A stretch of DNA of 39,533 nucleotides from Acidobacteriota bacterium (GTDB taxonomy: Bacteria > Acidobacteriota > Terriglobia > Bryobacterales > Bryobacteraceae), in the NCBI GenBank assembly GCA_018268835.1, contig JAFDVU010000051.1, positions 1-39,533 of the forward strand, read 5' to 3'. The position numbers and the translations under genes were made by a program. Shown here piece by piece: positions 31,186 through 39,478 of the stretch (positions are counted from its first letter, which is position 1; every line of letters begins with the position of its first letter). The notes below the pieces were generated by a model. It worked only from the letters and a program-made list of their open reading frames with translations, did no database searches and was not told where the DNA came from.

Positions 31186-31264
31186 TCCAATCTAGCGAAT
31201 AGACGCACCCGGCGCAGATTCGTTCGGTTTGGGCCGCGGCCGGGTTGCTGGTATCCTCGCTTGC

Positions 31265-32689
31265 ATGCGGATCGGTGTGGTTTTGGCGATGGCGATGGCC
31301 GCGGCGGCATTCGCGGCCGACGAGAAGGGCGCGCTGCTCGAAAAGATGGACGCGCGCGCCGCGTATTACGGCGAGGTGTCGCGCCGGATCTGGGAATCGC
31401 CCGAACTCGGCTACAAGGAGACGCGCAGCGCGGCTCTGCTCAAGGCCGAACTGCACGCCGCCGGCTTCGCGATCGAAGACCACGTCGCCGGCATCCCGAC
31501 CGCATTCACCGCCACCTGGGGCAAGGGCAAGCCGGTGATCGGGGTGATGGGCGAGTACGACGCGCTGCCCGGACTTTCCCAGGCGGACGTGGCCGAACGG
31601 CATCCCGTGGCGGACGGCGCGCCGGGGCACGCCTGCGGGCACAACCTGCTGGGCACGGCATCGCTGTTCGCGGCCGTGACCGTGAAAGAGTGGCTGGAGC
31701 AGACCGGACGCGCGGGTACGATCCGCTTCTACGGCACCCCGGCGGAGGAGGGCGGCGACGGCAAGCTGTACATGATCCGCGCCGGAGCGTTCCGCGACGT
31801 GGACGTGGTGCTGAGCTGGCATCCCGCCGACCACAACGTGTCCGGCCTGGAGAGTTCACTGGCCATGATCTCGGCCAAGTTCCGCTTTCACGGCAAGCCG
31901 GCGCACGCCGCGGCCGCGCCGGACGCCGGACGCAGCGCGCTGGACGGGCTCATGATCATGGCCAACGCGGTGGAAATGCTGCGCGAGCACGTGCCGGAAA
32001 CCACCCGCATCCACTACATCATCACCAACGGCGGGGCGGCGCCGAACATCGTGCCCGAGTTCGCCGAAATCTACCTGTACGCGCGGCATCCCAGCATGCC
32101 CGTGCTGGACGGCATCTGGCAGCGGATCGTCAAGTGCGCGCAGGCCGGCGCGCTGGCCAGCGAGACCAGCATGGAGATGGAACTCATCAACAGCAGCTTC
32201 AACACGCTCCCCAACGATACGCTGGCGGCGCTGGGCGACCGTAACCTGCGGCGCATCGGCGGCGTGGAGTACACGCCGGAAGAGCGGGCATTCGCTGAGC
32301 GGTTGCGCGCGACCTTCCCCGGCAGCCTGCCGCCGCTCAGCGCGGCACAGGCGATCGAGACGCCTCGCGAGGGGCACGGGCCGGCCTCCACCGACGCGGG
32401 CGACGTCAGTTGGGTGGCGCCGATGGAGCAGATCGAGACCGCGACCTTCGTCCCCGGGGTTCCGCCGCATACCTGGCAGGCGGCGGCATGCGCCGGAATG
32501 ACCATCGGGCGCAAGGGCATGGTGGTGGCGGCCAAGGCGCTGACCCTGAGCGCAGTAGACCTGTTCGAGGATCCGAAACTGGTGGCGGCGGCGCGGGCGA
32601 GTTTCGAGAAGCGGCGGGCCGGATTCGAGTACCGTTCGCGTATCCCGGAAGGGCAGAAACCGCCGTTGGACTATCGCGACAAAAAGTGA
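31265..32689 (+). CDS. M20-family amidohydrolase (AbgB-like), secreted
   Basis: 474 residues from the Met at 31265, which starts a signal peptide (MRIGVVLAMAMAAAAFA). The 12 codons further upstream in the frame would break the signal, so they are excluded. Metal and active-site motifs of M20 amidohydrolases are GVMGEYDALPGL, HACGHNLLGT (His and Cys ligands), GTPAEEGGDGK (catalytic Glu), and FHGKPAHAAAAP, plus the late ASTDAGDVSW and PPHTWQ. The closest described group is the p-aminobenzoyl-glutamate/aminoacyl hydrolase set (AbgB). The substrate is probably an N-acyl or aminoacyl amide, location periplasmic. It is divergent from the M13 peptidase with about 80 bp between them, so they could share regulation. 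Confidence 0.9.
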   Translation: MRIGVVLAMAMAAAAFAADEKGALLEKMDARAAYYGEVSRRIWESPELGYKETRSAALLKAELHAAGFAIEDHVAGIPTAFTATWGKGKPVIGVMGEYDALPGLSQADVAERHPVADGAPGHACGHNLLGTASLFAAVTVKEWLEQTGRAGTIRFYGTPAEEGGDGKLYMIRAGAFRDVDVVLSWHPADHNVSGLESSLAMISAKFRFHGKPAHAAAAPDAGRSALDGLMIMANAVEMLREHVPETTRIHYIITNGGAAPNIVPEFAEIYLYARHPSMPVLDGIWQRIVKCAQAGALASETSMEMELINSSFNTLPNDTLAALGDRNLRRIGGVEYTPEERAFAERLRATFPGSLPPLSAAQAIETPREGHGPASTDAGDVSWVAPMEQIETATFVPGVPPHTWQAAACAGMTIGRKGMVVAAKALTLSAVDLFEDPKLVAAARASFEKRRAGFEYRSRIPEGQKPPLDYRDKK

Positions 32690-32753
32690 GGATCGCCACG
32701 GTGTGTCAAACAGGACCTAAATCGTTCTCTTTCAAACGGGTAGGAGAATACCG

Positions 32754-32814
32754 CCGTTCGACCCGCAAATCGTACCGTTCAACCCGTAAAGACACCGTAC
32801 AACCAATAAATTCA
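32754..32814. promoter_or_regulatory. Three ~20-bp tandem repeats upstream of the Tes-like gene
   Basis: The units begin CCGTTCGACCCGCAAAT (32754-32774), CCGTTCAACCCGTAAAG (32775-32794) and CCGTACAACCAATAAAT (32795-32814). They share CCGT-C-ACC and an A-rich right half at two-helical-turn spacing. The DNA here is less GC-rich than the flanks. They lie about 150-210 bp before the preferred start. Two helical turns between units suits binding of a protein to one face of the DNA; the regulator is unknown. A promoter candidate, TATACT (about 32860), lies downstream, but its -35 is weak. Confidence 0.5.
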
Positions 32815-32961
32815 ACAGTTTAATTACAATCCGTGGTTTGGGGCTGCCGGCTTCCCTATACTTTTGATAAGCGCACCAGTCTTCATAAGGAAAGTAGTGT
32901 TTGTGCGCGGTTTATCGCAGGACCCTTTGCGAAACGCGTCGCCTGGAGGAGTTCGATCGAG

Positions 32962-35067
32962 ATGCATAAGCCGATTAAATACGCGGAGAAAGCGCTGACC
33001 TACGCCGCCAACGCGGCCTGGTTCGTGTTTGACAAGTTCAACCAGATTGGGCAGAACCCCGGGTTCACGCCTTCCTGGAGCGACAAGCCGCTCTTGAAGT
33101 CCTGGGAGAAGACCAAGCCCCCGCTGGGCTGGCCCCGCGAGACGGATTCGCTGTGTCCGCGCTGCATCCCGGAAGTGCGCAAGCAGATTCTGGACGGCAA
33201 GACTCCGCTGGAAGTCCTCTACACCGATAAACCGGGCGAGATCAAGGCGCAGATTATCGAACGCGACGGGAAGATCCTGATGGTGAAGGATTGCCCGATC
33301 CACGGCCACTTCGAAGACGTGATGGCGATCGACACCGCGTTCTTCAAGCACCTGGAGCAGGTCTTCCCCGGGCGCGACATCCGCGCGCACAACGATAAGC
33401 ACCTGCACAAGCACGGTTCGAGCACGGTCACGCACGGCCGCGGCAGCGTGCTCACGATCGACCTGACCAACCGCTGCAACATGATGTGCGATCCGTGCTT
33501 CATGGACGCCAACCAGGTCGGGTTCGTGCACGAACTGACCTGGGAGGACGTGAAGACGCTGCTCGACAACGCGCTCACCATCAAGCCGAAGCGGCAGATG
33601 AGCGTGCAGTTCTCCGGCGGCGAACCGACCATCTCCCCGGTGTTTCTGGACGCCGTGCGCTACTCCCGCGAAGTCGGCTACACCAGCGTGCAGGCGGCCA
33701 CCAACGGCATCGAGTTCGCCAAGAATCCCAAGTTCTGCCGCGAGGCCGCCGAGGCCGGTCTGCGCTATGCCTACCTGCAGTTCGACGGCATCGGCAATGC
33801 GGCCAACTCGCATCGCGCGGTGGGCAACCTGTTCGACGTGAAACTGCAGGCGATCGAGAACCTGTACAGCAACGGCGTGGACATCATCCCGGTGATCACG
33901 CTGATCAACGGCATCAACAACGAGCAGGTCGGGCGCATCGTGCAGTTCGCGCTGGATAATCCCAAGCGCATCCCGTTCCTCAGCTTCCAGCCGGTGAGCT
34001 TCACCGGACGCGACGAAGCGGTGACGGACGAGCGGCGCGCGGCGCAGCGCTACACCCTGAGCCACCTGGCGCACGATGTGAAGAGCCAGACCGGACTGGG
34101 CGAACCGGCGCGCGACTGGTTCCCGATTTCATTCATCTCCACGTTCAGCGATTGGAGCGACCTGGTACACGGTCCGCAGGCAACCTGGGGCCAGTTGAGC
34201 TGCGGCTGCCATCCGAACTGCGGCGTCGGCATGGCCGTGATGGTGGACAAAGAGACCAAGGAACGGGCTCCGGTGACCTCGTTCCTCAACGCCGACCGCC
34301 TGGCGCGCGACGTCGCCCGCCTGAACGATGCGGCCCGCGGCAAGTGGCCGTCCATCATCGGCATGGCGCTGGCGGTGGCGCGCAACTACGATCCCTTCAA
34401 CGCGCCCACCCACTTCAAGCTCAGCGACATGATGAAGAAGTTCGACAAGACCTTCGGCGCCACGGGCAAGAGCTACGGCAAAGTGGGCAAGGACCGCACG
34501 ATGGAGGACATCGAGAAGCGCCGGAAGGACCGCTGGAACTTCCTGTTCATCGCCGGAATGTGGTTCCAGGACCTGTTCAACTACGATTTCCGCCGCACCG
34601 AGCAGTGCATCATCCCGTACGCGACGCAGGAGGGCGAGATCAGCTTCTGCGCGTACAACACGGGCGTCGGCTGGCGCAACATCGTGGAGAAGATGCACAT
34701 GACCGCGACCCTCACCAAGTGGTACGAGGAGCACGGCAAGCACGAAATCTTCGCCGGCAACAAGCAGGTGCCGCTTGGACAGGTGCGGCACAGCATGACG
34801 CTGCGCGAGGAGATCGTGACCAACGAAGTGCAGCACGATCTGGATGCCAAGGGCATCGCCAAGACGGCGCGCGAAGAGAAAGCGCGCGCGCGGGACGCGA
34901 AGCTGAAGGACCAGCAGGAGCACGAGCGCATGATGAAGCTCTACCGCGAGCACGTTCTGGGCGAGAAACCGGGCGAGCAACTGGTGAGCATCGCGCCGCT
35001 GGCGCCCGCGGCAAAGCCGCAGAAGCCGGTCGAGGAGCAGGAAGAAGTCGGCAGCTTCGGCGATTAA
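32962..35067 (+). CDS. Large radical SAM enzyme resembling archaeal tetraether synthase (Tes/MJ0619-like)
   Basis: 701 residues from the Met at 32962, with GGAGGA (32945-32950) eleven bases upstream; the 43 codons further upstream in the frame are non-conserved-looking leader. The radical SAM motif is CNMMCDPC at residues 172-179, followed by SGGEPT (218-223). An N-terminal CPRC (65-68) and CPIHGHF (Cys111) may form a separate metal site. Later cysteines (SCGCHPNC around 415; QC...FC around 550-565) may hold auxiliary Fe-S clusters. This arrangement, with CPxC plus CPxHG before the radical SAM core, is the one known from MJ0619/Tes and GDGT-MAS, which couple lipid tails. The C-terminal ~80 residues are a charged coiled coil, ending VEEQEEVGSFGD. 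The true substrate is not shown by the sequence. It stands alone between a repeat region and a strong terminator. Confidence 0.8.
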   Translation: MHKPIKYAEKALTYAANAAWFVFDKFNQIGQNPGFTPSWSDKPLLKSWEKTKPPLGWPRETDSLCPRCIPEVRKQILDGKTPLEVLYTDKPGEIKAQIIERDGKILMVKDCPIHGHFEDVMAIDTAFFKHLEQVFPGRDIRAHNDKHLHKHGSSTVTHGRGSVLTIDLTNRCNMMCDPCFMDANQVGFVHELTWEDVKTLLDNALTIKPKRQMSVQFSGGEPTISPVFLDAVRYSREVGYTSVQAATNGIEFAKNPKFCREAAEAGLRYAYLQFDGIGNAANSHRAVGNLFDVKLQAIENLYSNGVDIIPVITLINGINNEQVGRIVQFALDNPKRIPFLSFQPVSFTGRDEAVTDERRAAQRYTLSHLAHDVKSQTGLGEPARDWFPISFISTFSDWSDLVHGPQATWGQLSCGCHPNCGVGMAVMVDKETKERAPVTSFLNADRLARDVARLNDAARGKWPSIIGMALAVARNYDPFNAPTHFKLSDMMKKFDKTFGATGKSYGKVGKDRTMEDIEKRRKDRWNFLFIAGMWFQDLFNYDFRRTEQCIIPYATQEGEISFCAYNTGVGWRNIVEKMHMTATLTKWYEEHGKHEIFAGNKQVPLGQVRHSMTLREEIVTNEVQHDLDAKGIAKTAREEKARARDAKLKDQQEHERMMKLYREHVLGEKPGEQLVSIAPLAPAAKPQKPVEEQEEVGSFGD

Positions 35068-35090
35068 GCTCGAAGAGAGAGTGGTTTGAG

Positions 35091-35130
35091 ACCGCCGGCC
35101 GGGGAAACCCGGCCGGCGGTTTTGCTTTCT
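35091..35130 (+). terminator. Strong terminator with GAAA loop after the Tes-like gene
   Basis: ACCGCCGGCCGGG (35091-35103) pairs with CCCGGCCGGCGGT (35108-35120), giving a 13-bp stem closed by the stable tetraloop GAAA. TTTGCTTTCT follows. It begins 24 bp after the stop. Confidence 0.8.
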
Positions 35131-35266
35131 GGGAACTTGTCGAAATATGCGATATTGACCTCAACTGGTTGGCGCTGCAAACTAGTAGGCATAGACCATT
35201 GGGGCGCTGGCCCGTTCGGCCCCGCACCTCGGCGGCATGCCGTTGCCGCCGACTGGAGGAACGAGT

Positions 35267-35938
35267 ATGGATCGAGTTGCCAGTCTCCTGAATCGGCCGC
35301 GCGTCTACTACAACATCGATGGTGTTGGCGAGTTGGGCATGGGATTCATGCTCCTGGGATATGCCCTGCTCGGGTTGCTCCAGGCGCACACTTCCAAGGA
35401 TGCCATCTGGCACACAACGTATGGCTTCCTGGTCTACCTGGGCGTGATGTGCCTGGTCATTCACTACGGGAGCAAGGCCATTAAGCAGCACATCACGTAT
35501 CCCCGGACGGGCTTCGTTGCGTACCGGAAGCGGGATACGCTCTGGATTCCGATGTCGGCGGGGTTCGGAATTTCCGTTGTGATGTCGGCCGGTCTGGTCC
35601 TCGCGGCGCGCTCGAAATGGAACATGACGTCGCTGGTCGCCCTGATCGGGCTCGCTATGGCGGCGATGTATGCCTACCGCATCGCGACAGCCGTCCAGTG
35701 GAAATGGTTCGTGGTGCTGGCTATGGTCGCAGGCTCGGTGCTGATCGCCTTTTCCCCGGCGGCACTGCTCGCCGCAGTGGGGGACGGCGGGCGCGAGGCC
35801 ACGGCGACCTTCGCGAGTTTTGCCGCAGCGCTGAGGCTCTGGGAGGTCCTCTTCGGCGCCATGTTTATGATCTCGGGCGGCATCAGTTTCTGGCTCTATC
35901 TGCGTCACACGTCGGCCCCCGCGCGGGATATCAAATGA
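35267..35938 (+). CDS. Polytopic inner-membrane protein of unknown function
   Basis: 223 residues from the Met at 35267 (TGGAGGAACGAGT upstream supplies the ribosome-binding site). About six hydrophobic segments are visible, for example LGMGFMLLGYALLGLL, TYGFLVYLGVMCLVIHYG, IPMSAGFGISVVMSAGLVLA, LVALIGLAMAAMYAY, WFVVLAMVAGSVLIAF and LFGAMFMISGGISFWLYL. No transporter or enzyme signature is recognised. Its stop overlaps the start of a winged-helix regulator (ATGA), so the two are translationally coupled. Similar membrane-protein/regulator pairs are common, but the function is unknown. Confidence 0.8.
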   Translation: MDRVASLLNRPRVYYNIDGVGELGMGFMLLGYALLGLLQAHTSKDAIWHTTYGFLVYLGVMCLVIHYGSKAIKQHITYPRTGFVAYRKRDTLWIPMSAGFGISVVMSAGLVLAARSKWNMTSLVALIGLAMAAMYAYRIATAVQWKWFVVLAMVAGSVLIAFSPAALLAAVGDGGREATATFASFAAALRLWEVLFGAMFMISGGISFWLYLRHTSAPARDIK

Positions 35939-36231
35939 ATCCTCTGATCCAATCCATCGGGGAACTCGACCGGGTGATTCACGAACCGGGGCGGTTAATG
36001 ATTGTCGCCCTGCTCTCCGCCGTGGAGAGAACCGACTTCCTCTATCTCCAGCACGAGACCGGCATGAACAAGGGGACGCTCTCCAGCCATCTTTCGCGAT
36101 TGGAGGAGGCCGGTTACGTCGAAATCGAGAAGACGTATCGCGGTAAGGTGCCGCGGACGCTGCTCGGGCTCACGCAGGCGGGCCGAAGCGCGTTTGAACA
36201 ATACCGCCGGACGCTCAAAGGCGCGCTGTAG
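35935..36231 (+). CDS. Winged-helix transcriptional regulator
   Basis: A 98-residue single-domain DNA-binding protein. A short lead (IGELDRVIHEPGRLMIVALLS) is followed by the helix-turn-helix FLYLQHETGMNKGTLSSHLSRLEEAGYVEIEKTYRGKVPRT, split here as FLYLQHETGMNKGTLSSHLS and RLEEAGYVEIEKTYRG, and the wing ends in LLGLTQAGRSAFEQYRRTL. This is the MarR/ArsR-like 'winged helix DNA-binding' small-regulator pattern. There is no separate sensor domain, so a signal may come through protein contact or dimer change. It starts inside the stop codon of the membrane-protein gene (ATGA) and probably controls that operon. Confidence 0.88.
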   Translation: MNPLIQSIGELDRVIHEPGRLMIVALLSAVERTDFLYLQHETGMNKGTLSSHLSRLEEAGYVEIEKTYRGKVPRTLLGLTQAGRSAFEQYRRTLKGAL

Positions 36232-36240
36232 CAGCCAACG

Positions 36241-36277
36241 AAAAACGGGGCAGGCTGTTGAGGCCTGCCCCGTTTTT
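36241..36277. terminator. Bidirectional terminator between regulator and cytochrome genes
   Basis: AAAAACGGGGCAGGC (36241-36255) and GCCTGCCCCGTTTTT (36263-36277) form a perfect 15-bp stem with a 7-base loop. T-runs are on both strands, so it can end both convergent genes. The GGCAGGC core is shared with the hairpin at 2889-2910. Confidence 0.85.
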
Positions 36278-36298
36278 CTTACTACTCCCACCCAGGGT

Positions 36299-38374
36299 TT
36301 ATTGCGCGTGAACCTTGGAGATGGCGAAGTCGGCGTCGGCCGCGTGACAAACATCGCAGCTTTCACCCATCTTCGCATCGGTCTGCGAGGCCGCGTGGGC
36401 CATGGCGGACCGGCTCTGGTGGCAGGCGGTGCAGGCCGCCGTGGTGGCGGGCATCGGATCCTGCAGGCCATTGGGGTACTTCACATTGTTCTTGCCGATG
36501 GGGAAGACGGCTTCGCTTCCGTTGACGTGGCACATGGTGCAGTCCATGGTGTTGCCCGGATTGCCGGTGGGGCCGAAGGCCGGGTAGCGCACGTCGCTGA
36601 AGTCGCTGCTGCCGATCTTGTAGGTGGTGCCGAGCGCCTGCATATTGTCGCCGAAGTGGATCTTGTGCACCATCACGGAGAGATCGATGGGCACCGCGGC
36701 GGAACCCGTGCCGGAGCTGTTGCTCGGGTTGTGGCAGAAGACGCAGTATTCGGTATTGTTGCGGTTCTCGCCGTGCATGGAGAGGCGGGTGTGGCAGCCG
36801 TTGCACTTGGAGATGTCCACCACGTGACGCCGCGGAACGATCGGGGAGCCATCCACACTGAAGTAGATGACCTTGTTATCGGCGCCGTAGCGGGTGTCGG
36901 CCTGATTCACTGTGCCGGGAGCGACGGTGTAGACGCGCCGCGCTTCGGAGCCGATGGCGAAGGTGCCTTTGGCATCTGCCGGCACGGCGTGCTTGAAGGT
37001 GTAGGTGCAGGTGCCGTCCGCGCCACACTGCGCCGCGGAGAGGGCGGATTCGCTGACGTAGCCGGGGGTGGTCACGTCGCTGCCGAAGTTGGTCGTGCCG
37101 TAATCGGTCGTGGGACCGGCCATGTTCAGCGCCAGGCGGTTGGTGCTGGACGCCTGCATCGTGCTCATGGGAATCGGGTTCCCGGAGAAGTCCTTGAGGG
37201 TGAAAGTCACGGTCGGCGTCTTGCCGGCCACACCGTTATCCACCTTCACGAGCGTCACGACGATACCGGGGCGCGACGGCGCTTCCTGGGGCAGGATGTG
37301 GGCGCCCTGGATGGAGGCGTCGAATTCGGTCTCGCCCTTGGGGATGTGGCAGTCGGCGCACTGGTTATCGCTGACCTGCGGCAGGTTCACGTGGTTCTGG
37401 CCGGTGGCGAAGTTCACGTCGTCATGGCAGCTTCCGCATGCGGCGCGGCTGGGGTTCGTGTACCAGGCGTTGGCCTGCGCGGCGCCGCTCTTGGGGTCGT
37501 GGCAGGACGCGCAGCGGCGGACGTCGCTGGGGAACACCACGGAGGACCAGTCGGAGCTTCCGATGTTGTACGTGCCGCCCGCCTGCACGCTGGGCAGCGC
37601 GCTGCCGGCGTGGATCTTGTGGATCATGACCTTAAAGTCGGCGGTAGGGCCGTTGGGATCCTGCAGGTTCGGCGTGTGGCAGATGATGCAGACTTCGACG
37701 CTGCGGCGGGAGCCGCCGTGGAAGGCGAGCTGATCGTGGCAGCTATTGCAGGCAGGGGTACGGACGACGTCGCGAGGCGCGGGCGTTCCGCCGCCGGGCA
37801 CCAGATCCACGAACGCATCGTCATAATTCGTGCCCATGTCGAATTCGGTGAGGTTGCGGTTGCCATAGATGGCGAACCGGTGGCTCGCGGTCTTGTCCCA
37901 ACCCGAGGGCGCCTTCACGCCGTAGGTGTAGACGTACTCGCCGTCGGCCACCTGCGTGTAGGTGCCGCCCGAGTCGCTGGTGGACTGCACGACCTGGTTC
38001 TTACCGTCGGTGGACGTGCGGGTGCGCGTCGCGTAGGTCACGAACTGCTTCTGGCCTGCGGGAATGTAGCCCAGCAGGAAGCCCAGGGTGACGCTGCCGG
38101 GCGAAGTCACACCCAGACGGTCAAGGCCCAGCCCTTTCGAATCGGTGATCTTGAAATCGATACTGGCCGTGCCGTCGGCGGCGACCTTGGCGGACACAAT
38201 CGTGATGTTGAAGCCGGGGCGGACGAAGTTCACCTGGTCCGGACTGGCGTAGTAGGCCTTCTCCCGTGGGGTAAACCCCGCCTTGCGTGTGGCGCTGGAG
38301 AGCCCAACCGCTCCCGCGAGCACAATCGACGCCGCCAGGCAAACGCGTACGGCGCGTGTATCGGATATCCGCAT
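36299..38374 (-). CDS. Decaheme c-type cytochrome of the OmcA/MtrC family
   Basis: 691 residues from the Met at 38374, which begins a Sec signal peptide (MRISDTRAVRVCLAASIVLAGAVGLSSA). The frame is open to 38515, but upstream Mets give no signal peptide at the N-terminus. Ten CXXCH haem sites are visible in two groups of five: CNSCH, CIICH, CASCH, CGSCH, CADCH (about 208-342) and CNGCH, CVFCH, CTMCH, CTACH, CDVCH (about 523-676). Between and before them are beta-rich domains, the domain order of OmcA/MtrC (TIGR03507). Family members are outer-surface terminal reductases that pass electrons to metals or quinones. I see no lipobox, and no MtrA/MtrB-like partner is adjacent. The shared terminator follows its stop. 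Confidence 0.9.
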   Translation of the reverse strand: MRISDTRAVRVCLAASIVLAGAVGLSSATRKAGFTPREKAYYASPDQVNFVRPGFNITIVSAKVAADGTASIDFKITDSKGLGLDRLGVTSPGSVTLGFLLGYIPAGQKQFVTYATRTRTSTDGKNQVVQSTSDSGGTYTQVADGEYVYTYGVKAPSGWDKTASHRFAIYGNRNLTEFDMGTNYDDAFVDLVPGGGTPAPRDVVRTPACNSCHDQLAFHGGSRRSVEVCIICHTPNLQDPNGPTADFKVMIHKIHAGSALPSVQAGGTYNIGSSDWSSVVFPSDVRRCASCHDPKSGAAQANAWYTNPSRAACGSCHDDVNFATGQNHVNLPQVSDNQCADCHIPKGETEFDASIQGAHILPQEAPSRPGIVVTLVKVDNGVAGKTPTVTFTLKDFSGNPIPMSTMQASSTNRLALNMAGPTTDYGTTNFGSDVTTPGYVSESALSAAQCGADGTCTYTFKHAVPADAKGTFAIGSEARRVYTVAPGTVNQADTRYGADNKVIYFSVDGSPIVPRRHVVDISKCNGCHTRLSMHGENRNNTEYCVFCHNPSNSSGTGSAAVPIDLSVMVHKIHFGDNMQALGTTYKIGSSDFSDVRYPAFGPTGNPGNTMDCTMCHVNGSEAVFPIGKNNVKYPNGLQDPMPATTAACTACHQSRSAMAHAASQTDAKMGESCDVCHAADADFAISKVHAQ

Positions 38375-38626
38375 CTCGAAATGGCTGTGCACGCGGCCTG
38401 CCATGCAAAAACTCAACACTTGCGGCAGGATCCCCACCGTCATTGAGCGATTTCGCCCGACTTCCTGGGTAGTAGCACCCATAGTGGGGCAATTTGCAGC
38501 ATCTCCGAAGCGCAATAGGTTCGTATTTGCAGCGTTTTGCCACTACAGCACTGCTCCTGCGCAGGGGACTTTACCTGAATCGCCCTGGTGAATGGCCGGC
38601 TGTTACACTTCCACATGGAGATCCCC

Positions 38627-39403
38627 ATGAAAAACCTGATCCTGACGTTGCTTCTCGCCTGCTGCGCAACCGCCCAGACCGCGCCGCCCGTGCGCATCAT
38701 CCTGGTGGGGGATTCCACCATGGCGGTTAGGAGCGGCTACGGCCCCGGCTTTTGCGCCCTGGTGACGCCGGAAGTCACTTGCCTGAATATGGCCGAGGGC
38801 GGACGGAGCACGAGCAGTTATCGCGCCGAGGGGTCGTGGGCGCAGGTGATGGAGAAACTGAAGGACGGCGGGAGTTACTCGGGCACCTGGGTGCTGATTC
38901 AGTTCGGCCATAACGATCAGCCGGGAAAGCCGGGACGGTCCACCATCCTGGCGACCGAGTTCCCGGCCAACCTGCGGCGGTACGTGGAAGAGGTCAAGGG
39001 CGCGGGCGCGCATCCGGTGCTGGTAACACCACTGACGCGCCGCTCCTTCCGCGCCGGAAAACTACAGGACACTCTCGCACCATGGGCGGAGGCGGCGCGC
39101 AAAGTGGCGGCGGAGACCGCCACTCCCTTGCTCGACCTGCACACCGAGAGCATGGCGGCGGTGGAGAAGATGGGACCGATAGAGGCTAACTCTCTGGCCA
39201 TGGCGCCGCCGCCGGAATCCGTGATGGAGGGTGCGCTGGAGGGCAACTCTCCCGCGGCGCCGAAGCCGGCAGTGGCGAACCCTGGCGAGCCGGTGTTCGA
39301 TTACACACATCTGGGGGCAAAGGGCGCCGACTACTTCGGCCGGATGGTGGCCCGGGAACTGGCAGCGGCTGTGCCGAAACTGAAGGACTACCTGCGTCCA
39401 TAG
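38627..39403 (+). CDS. Secreted SGNH hydrolase, rhamnogalacturonan acetylesterase-like
   Basis: 258 residues from the Met at 38627; GGAG at 38617-38620 is at good distance. The signal peptide is MKNLILTLLLACCATAQ. SGNH blocks are GDST (nucleophile Ser30), GGRS (58-61), GHND (94-97, Asn96) and the C-terminal DYTHLG (Asp225, His228), so the catalytic residues are complete. This arrangement is that of rhamnogalacturonan acetylesterases, which remove acetyl groups from pectin. Other acetylated polysaccharides are possible substrates. A low-complexity Ala/Pro stretch precedes the last block. It is divergent from the cytochrome gene, with about 250 bp between the two starts. Confidence 0.88.
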   Translation: MKNLILTLLLACCATAQTAPPVRIILVGDSTMAVRSGYGPGFCALVTPEVTCLNMAEGGRSTSSYRAEGSWAQVMEKLKDGGSYSGTWVLIQFGHNDQPGKPGRSTILATEFPANLRRYVEEVKGAGAHPVLVTPLTRRSFRAGKLQDTLAPWAEAARKVAAETATPLLDLHTESMAAVEKMGPIEANSLAMAPPPESVMEGALEGNSPAAPKPAVANPGEPVFDYTHLGAKGADYFGRMVARELAAAVPKLKDYLRP

Positions 39404-39448
39404 CCGCCGGCGCGGCGGGTAACTGTAAATTCATGGGGAGAAATGATT

Positions 39449-39478
39449 AAGGCCCCGAGCTGGGTATCTCGGGGCCTT
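39449..39478 (+). terminator. Probable terminator after the acetylesterase gene
   Basis: AAGGCCCCGAG (39449-39459) pairs with CTCGGGGCCTT (39468-39478) in an 11-bp stem with an 8-base loop, followed by only a short TTT-containing end. Nothing else is recognised from here to the window end. Confidence 0.65.

Noticed and set aside
34152..35291. 379-codon plus-strand frame overlapping the Tes-like gene
   Set aside because: It is a +1-type shadow with Arg/Gln/Gly-rich composition and it crosses the strong terminator at 35091-35120.
36194..38446. 750-codon frame opposite the decaheme cytochrome
   Set aside because: Antisense shadow of a gene with ten haem motifs.
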